From positions 1,240,001 to 1,304,000 of the forward strand of contig NZ_OZ061318.1 of NCBI RefSeq assembly GCF_964063345.1: 64,000 nucleotides of DNA, in the 5' to 3' direction. Position 1 is the first letter of the stretch, and each line of letters begins with the position of its first letter. A program made the translations under genes and the position numbers. The notes under the pieces were generated by a model. It was not told the origin of the DNA. It was given only the letters and a program-made list of their open reading frames with translations, and made no database searches. The stretch comes from Pseudomonas lini (lineage in GTDB: Bacteria; Pseudomonadota; Gammaproteobacteria; Pseudomonadales; Pseudomonadaceae). Of the stretch, positions 60,613 through 64,000 are shown in pieces.

Positions 60613-62436
60613 ATGGCTGATCACCCCGAACGACAAAGCGCCATCGACGCCCACGGCATCATTGGCGACATGCGCAGCGCGGCGCTGGTCAACGACAAGG
60701 GCAGCGTGGACTTTTTCTGCTGGCCGGAATTCGACAGTCCGTCGATCTTCTGCTCGCTGCTGGACAGCCCCCAAGCTGGTATTTTCCAATTGGCCCCGGA
60801 CCTGCCCGACGCCCGCCGCGAGCAGATTTACCTGCCTGACACCAACGTCCTGCAAACCCGCTGGATGAGCGATCACGCGGTGGTCGAAGTCACCGACCTG
60901 CTGCCCATCGGCGACAGCGAAGATGATTTGCCGATGTTGATGCGCCGGGTGCGGGTGGTCAGCGGACAAGCGACGATCCGCATGCGCTGCGCTGTGCGTC
61001 ATGACTATGCCAGGGCGCCCACCAAGGCCCGCGCACGTGATCGGAGTGTGTATTTCGAGGCCACCGGCCAGCCAGCCATGCAGCTGTGTTCGGATCAATC
61101 CTTGCGCGTCGAGGACCATGCGGCCGTCGCCGAATTCATCCTCGAACAGGACCAGAGCGCCGAGTTCCTGCTCGGGGGCGTTGACGATGCGCGCTTCAAG
61201 GAAGGCGCCGCCATACTGTGCCTGGAACGCACCCTGAAGTTCTGGCGCGACTGGATCGGCCAGTCCAATTATCGCGGTCGATGGCGGGAAATGGTCAATC
61301 GCTCGGCCCTGGCCTTGAAGCTACTGACCTCGCGCAAGCACGGCGCCATCCTCGCCGCCGCCACCTTCGGCCTGCCGGAAACACCCGGCGGCGAACGCAA
61401 CTGGGACTATCGCTACACCTGGATCCGCGACGCCTCGTTCACCGTCTATGCTTTCATGCGCCTGGGCTTCGTCGAGGAAGCCAACGCCTACATGCGCTGG
61501 CTGCGCGGGAGGGTCAGCGATTGCCGCGGCAAGCCGATGAAACTCAACATCCTCTACGCCATCGATGGCCGTCAGGAACTGCCGGAAGTTGAACTTCCAC
61601 ACTTGTCCGGCCATGGCGGCGCGACACCGGTACGCATCGGTAATCAGGCTTACGATCAAGTCCAGCTCGACATCTTCGGTGAGCTGCTGGACGCGGTGTA
61701 CCTGGTCAACAAACACGGTGAAGCGATTTCCCATGAAGGCTGGAAACACACCGTGGAAGTGGTCGATCAGGTCTGCGAAACCTGGCAGCAAAAAGACGTC
61801 GGCATCTGGGAAATGCGCGGCGAGCAGTATCATTTCCTGCACTCGCGACTGATGTGTTGGGTGGCCGTGGACCGCGCCATCCGACTGGCTTCCAAACGCT
61901 CGCTGCCCGCCCCGTTCGCCCGCTGGGACCAGACCCGTCAAGCGATCCACACCGACATCTGGAGCAACTTCTGGAACGAAGAACGCGGGCATTTCGTCCA
62001 GCATATCGGCGGCACCGGCCTCGACGGCTCGATGCTGCTGATGCCGCTAGTGCGCTTCGTCAGCGCCAAGGATCCACGCTGGATCGCGACCCTCGAAGCC
62101 ATCGAGAAAACCCTGGTGCGCGCAGGCATGGTCTACCGCTACCGCAACGACGACAGCCAGATCGACGGCCTGCCCGGCACCGAAGGCGCCTTCGCCGCGT
62201 GCTCGTTCTGGTACGTCGAATGCCTGGCCCGGGCCGGCCAAGTGGAGAAAGCGCACCTGGAGTTCGAACAATTGCTGAAGTACGCCAACCCGCTGGGGCT
62301 GTATGCCGAAGAGTTCGACAGCCATGCCCGGCATCTGGGCAACACACCGCAAGCGCTGACGCACCTGGCACTGATTAGCGCGGCGAGTTTTCTGAACAGG
62401 AAGTTGAGCGGGGAGAAAAACCTTTGGCAGCCTTGA
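60613..62436 (+). CDS. glycoside hydrolase family 15 protein
   Basis: A 607-residue GH15-type protein (glucoamylase/trehalase-like). An N-terminal beta-rich domain (about 1-215; IDAHGIIGDMRSAALVNDKGSVDFFCWPEFDSPSIFC) precedes the (alpha/alpha)6 barrel. Family motifs include GLPETPGGERNWDYRYTWIRDASFT (about 255-280), where the catalytic acid region lies, and QIDGLPGTEGAFAACSFW near the C-terminus. It is cytoplasmic (no signal peptide) and of normal length for bacterial GH15. It is divergent from the pyoverdine block and probably unrelated to it. The substrate may be trehalose or a glucan. Confidence 0.9.
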   Translation: MADHPERQSAIDAHGIIGDMRSAALVNDKGSVDFFCWPEFDSPSIFCSLLDSPQAGIFQLAPDLPDARREQIYLPDTNVLQTRWMSDHAVVEVTDLLPIGDSEDDLPMLMRRVRVVSGQATIRMRCAVRHDYARAPTKARARDRSVYFEATGQPAMQLCSDQSLRVEDHAAVAEFILEQDQSAEFLLGGVDDARFKEGAAILCLERTLKFWRDWIGQSNYRGRWREMVNRSALALKLLTSRKHGAILAAATFGLPETPGGERNWDYRYTWIRDASFTVYAFMRLGFVEEANAYMRWLRGRVSDCRGKPMKLNILYAIDGRQELPEVELPHLSGHGGATPVRIGNQAYDQVQLDIFGELLDAVYLVNKHGEAISHEGWKHTVEVVDQVCETWQQKDVGIWEMRGEQYHFLHSRLMCWVAVDRAIRLASKRSLPAPFARWDQTRQAIHTDIWSNFWNEERGHFVQHIGGTGLDGSMLLMPLVRFVSAKDPRWIATLEAIEKTLVRAGMVYRYRNDDSQIDGLPGTEGAFAACSFWYVECLARAGQVEKAHLEFEQLLKYANPLGLYAEEFDSHARHLGNTPQALTHLALISAASFLNRKLSGEKNLWQP

Positions 62437-62452
62437 AGACCGAGGCGCCTTC

Positions 62453-62594
62453 TTCGCGGGCAAGCCTCGCTCCAACAGGTTTTGTGAACGCCACAGTCCA
62501 ATGTGGGAGCGGGCTTGCCCGCGATGGCGGTGTGTCAGTCGACATTCATGTTGAATGTGAAATCGCCTTCGCGGGCAAGCCTCGCTCCTACAGG
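62453..62594. repeat. cluster of three REP sequences
   Basis: Three REP cores, (T)TCGCGGGCAAGCCTCGCTCC, GTGGGAGCGGGCTTGCCCGC and TTCGCGGGCAAGCCTCGCTC, in alternating orientation between the GH15 gene and the second DUF6124-type gene. Confidence 0.8.
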
Positions 62595-62597
62595 GGA

Positions 62598-62972
62598 TCA
62601 GCTGTGTGGCGCAGGCTTCGGTACGTCGACGTTATCCAGCACCCGATTCACCGCCAGCTCGGCCAGCATGATGACCTGCTGAATCGCCAGGAGCGTATGC
62701 CGTTGCGGTGCCTCGACATACGCGGCAATGTCGCTGGTCATGACGCTGGCTGGGGCCAGTGATTCGCAGACATGGGCCAGCAGACTTTCGTTGTCCATAT
62801 CCGGCGCAACCAGAAACATCTTGCTTGGCTTACGGCTTTCGGGTTGTTTGGGGGCGGGTTTGAGATAGTGGTCGAGCGCACGTTCGGCGGCTTCGTGGAG
62901 TTTTTTCGAATCGAGAGATTCGTAGGGGCAAACGTTGTCGGTTTCTGGGGGATTGGGGCTGTCTTTTATCAT
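62598..62972 (-). CDS. small conserved protein, DUF6124-type (second copy)
   Basis: A 124-residue paralogue of the protein at 31865-32224. It shares NPPETD, CPYESLDSKKLHEAAERALDHYLKP, the LLAHVCESLAPASVM segment and LAELAVNRVLDN. The middle and C-terminus (PKPAPHS) differ. The start at 62972 (MIKDSPNPPETD) has AGGAGTT upstream; the longer reading into the leader is not supported. It carries the same type of structured leader. Function unknown. Confidence 0.75.
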   Translation of the reverse strand: MIKDSPNPPETDNVCPYESLDSKKLHEAAERALDHYLKPAPKQPESRKPSKMFLVAPDMDNESLLAHVCESLAPASVMTSDIAAYVEAPQRHTLLAIQQVIMLAELAVNRVLDNVDVPKPAPHS

Positions 62973-63021
62973 GGTGTAACTCCTGACATTCATGAAGCTC
63001 ACCACCGTCGTGACCAAACGA

Positions 63022-63216
63022 TGGGTGGTGGGCGGTACGCAGGTTGGTCAACCGGGAAGTCAGGCACCCGGCGCACTCGAAAGTGCCCCGCGCACAGCCC
63101 ACCGCGAAGCATACCGACAAGCGCACGAAAAAGCGCCGACATGCTCACGTTGGCGCTTGCACGCCTGACATTGCACGGGTGACCAAACCCGGTCGCTGAA
63201 TTGGCAGCGACCCGGA
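63022..63216 (-). ncRNA. two-part structured leader upstream of the second DUF6124-type gene
   Basis: Counterpart of 31628-31812. In minus-strand order: stem TCGCTG/CAGCGA and CGGGT/ACCCG (63174-63215), then a closing stem GGTGGGC/GCCCACC (63097-63103 with 63027-63033), hairpin GCACT-TTCG-AGTGC (63073-63086) and hairpin CCGGG/CCCGG. Stems are kept while bases differ from the first copy. Confidence 0.6.
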
Positions 63217-63349
63217 AAGACTATCGGCTCCCTTTCCTAACCTACAACCGCCAAAACTCGTCAGAAATATCCACATTTACGACACTTTTTGTAGGATCAA
63301 GTCCTACCCGCGATGAACTTAAACACACTCCGCCTGACAGGGCTGACCT

Positions 63350-63366
63350 CCTGTGGCAAGGGAGCT
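63350..63366. repeat. truncated REP at the insertion-sequence boundary
   Basis: CTGTGGCAAGGGAGCT matches the left half of the GTGGCGAGGGAGCTTGCTCC core and then breaks off a few bases before the IS3-like end. It suggests the IS inserted inside a REP sequence. Confidence 0.55.
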
Positions 63367-63430
63367 GATCTGGCCTAATAATTCCGGACACCTCTTAAGG
63401 GCGATATGATTTCGCCAATTTGGAGGTTCC

Positions 63431-63736
63431 ATGAAAGAAAGAAGAGTCTTTTCCCGCGAGTTCAAACATCGTGCAGCCAGCATGGTGATTGATGACGGTT
63501 GTTCGGTACAGGAAGTCTGCGCGTCGCTGGACATTAGCGCCACCGCGTTGCGGCGCTGGGTGGATCAGGTTCGCAAGGAACACAAGGGGCAACCGGTTCA
63601 AGGCACCAAGGCCATTACTGAGGATCAGCGCCAGATTCAGGATTTGAAAGCCAAGATCAAACGCATGGAAATGGAAGCCGAAATCTTAAAAAAGGCTACC
63701 GCTCTCTTGATGTCGGATCCCGATCGTTTTCGATGA
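63431..63736 (+). CDS. IS3-family transposase OrfA
   Basis: A 101-residue transposase_8-type DNA-binding protein. The helix-turn-helix reads FSREFKHRAASMVIDDGCSVQEVCASLDISATALRRWV (about 8-45), followed by a leucine-zipper-like coiled coil (QIQDLKAKIKRMEMEAEILKKA). GGAGG lies just before the ATG. Its stop overlaps the orfB ATG (ATGA). Confidence 0.92.
   Translation: MKERRVFSREFKHRAASMVIDDGCSVQEVCASLDISATALRRWVDQVRKEHKGQPVQGTKAITEDQRQIQDLKAKIKRMEMEAEILKKATALLMSDPDRFR
63688..63694 (+). promoter_or_regulatory. programmed -1 frameshift site A-AAA-AAG
   Basis: A canonical slippery heptamer in the codon pair for Lys-Lys of orfA (TTA AAA AAG). A -1 shift here opens a frame that runs without stop into orfB, giving the OrfAB fusion transposase typical of IS3 elements. 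Confidence 0.8.
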
Positions 63737-64000
63737 TCGCGGAGCTAAGAGAGTCATTCCCGACCGCCATCCTGTGTCGCGTTTTCGATGTGAAGCGCAG
63801 CAGCTTTTACGAATGGCTACAGCGTCTCTCGCGGCCTAAGATCGAGCGCGAAGAGCTCAAGGGGAAGGTGGTCGAACTGCACAGCGAAAGCCGGGAAGCC
63901 ATGGGGTCCAGAACGATCAGCAAGCATCTGCAGGCCCAAAACATAGCGGTCGGAAGAAGCCTTGTTAAAGCCCTGATGAGGGAAGCCAACATTGTCAGCA
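63733..64000 (+). CDS. IS3-family transposase OrfB, truncated by the window end
   Basis: Open from ATG 63733 to the window edge (89 codons). It shows the HTH_21-type start FDVKRSSFYEWLQRLSRPKIEREELKGKVVELHSESREAMGSRTI, seen before the rve integrase core in IS3 OrfB. The DDE catalytic part lies beyond the window. Confidence 0.9.
   Translation, partial: MIAELRESFPTAILCRVFDVKRSSFYEWLQRLSRPKIEREELKGKVVELHSESREAMGSRTISKHLQAQNIAVGRSLVKALMREANIVS

Larger units (their letters stand above)
63371..64000 (+). mobile_element. IS3-family insertion sequence, left part
   Basis: Begins near TGGCCTAATAATTCCGGACA, a plausible IS3-type left end, followed by orfA and orfB. The right end lies outside the window, so the inverted repeat and target duplication cannot be verified. 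Confidence 0.8.

Noticed and set aside
2586..62594. Recurrent GTGGGAGC...-type repeats as a CRISPR array
   Set aside because: Copies are paired inversions scattered singly between genes, without regular spacers or cas genes. They are REP/REPIN elements.
1..64000. tRNA or rRNA genes
   Set aside because: No cloverleaf or rRNA-like segment was recognised by eye in any intergenic gap.

Overview
The window is high-GC Pseudomonas DNA, most likely from the P. fluorescens group. It carries a nearly complete pyoverdine (pseudobactin) locus from about 12.7 to 60.5 kb. Support comes from the gene order pvdA-fpvI-pvdRT-opmQ-pvdP-pvdMNO-pvdE-fpvA-NRPS, from repeated PvdS-type iron-starvation promoters (TAAAT-N16-CGT), and from Pseudomonas REP/REPIN repeats in almost every intergenic gap.

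Layout. 1-2.4 kb: 5' part of an RHS-repeat gene (minus) running off the left edge. 2.7-7.7 kb: housekeeping genes: an AhpD-like protein, an MscS channel with a cyclic-nucleotide-binding domain, a YcaC-type hydrolase, a pirin and a divergent LysR regulator. 7.9-12.3 kb: an EvgS/BvgS-like hybrid kinase, a NarL/EvgA-like response regulator and a degenerate receiver protein. 12.7-30.4 kb: pyoverdine tailoring, export, periplasmic maturation and uptake genes, plus the sigma factor fpvI. 30.7-33.4 kb: accessory genes (a nucleotidyltransferase-like gene flanked by 156-bp direct repeats, a DUF6124-type small protein with a structured leader, an alpha/beta hydrolase). 33.4-60.4 kb: one minus-strand block in transcription order type II thioesterase, SyrP-type aspartate beta-hydroxylase and three NRPS genes. 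60.6-62.4 kb: a GH15 family protein. 62.6-63.2 kb: a second DUF6124-type gene with the same kind of leader. 63.37 kb to the end: the left part of an IS3-family element.

How it works together. Read in transcription order, the six NRPS modules have specificity codes and epimerization domains that predict L-Lys, D-Asp (hydroxylated to beta-OH-Asp by the SyrP-type enzyme), L-Ala, D-Thr, D-Ala and D-N5-hydroxy-Orn. This matches, residue for residue, the side chain remembered for pseudobactin B10 (Lys-OHAsp-Ala-aThr-Ala-cOHOrn). PvdA supplies hydroxyornithine. No pvdF formyltransferase is present, which fits a terminal cyclic, unformylated OHOrn. PvdE exports the ferribactin precursor to the periplasm, PvdP, PvdM, PvdN and PvdO mature it, PvdRT-OpmQ handles secretion and recycling, and FpvA imports the ferric complex. 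The last NRPS ends in an epimerization domain and has no thioesterase, so release is an open question. pvdL, pvdH, pvdS, pvdQ and fpvR are not in the window.

The most novel-looking non-coding signals are a two-part structured leader with compensatory changes upstream of both DUF6124 genes, and composite REPIN elements with extra terminal inverted repeats, one of which is flanked by an 11-bp direct repeat.
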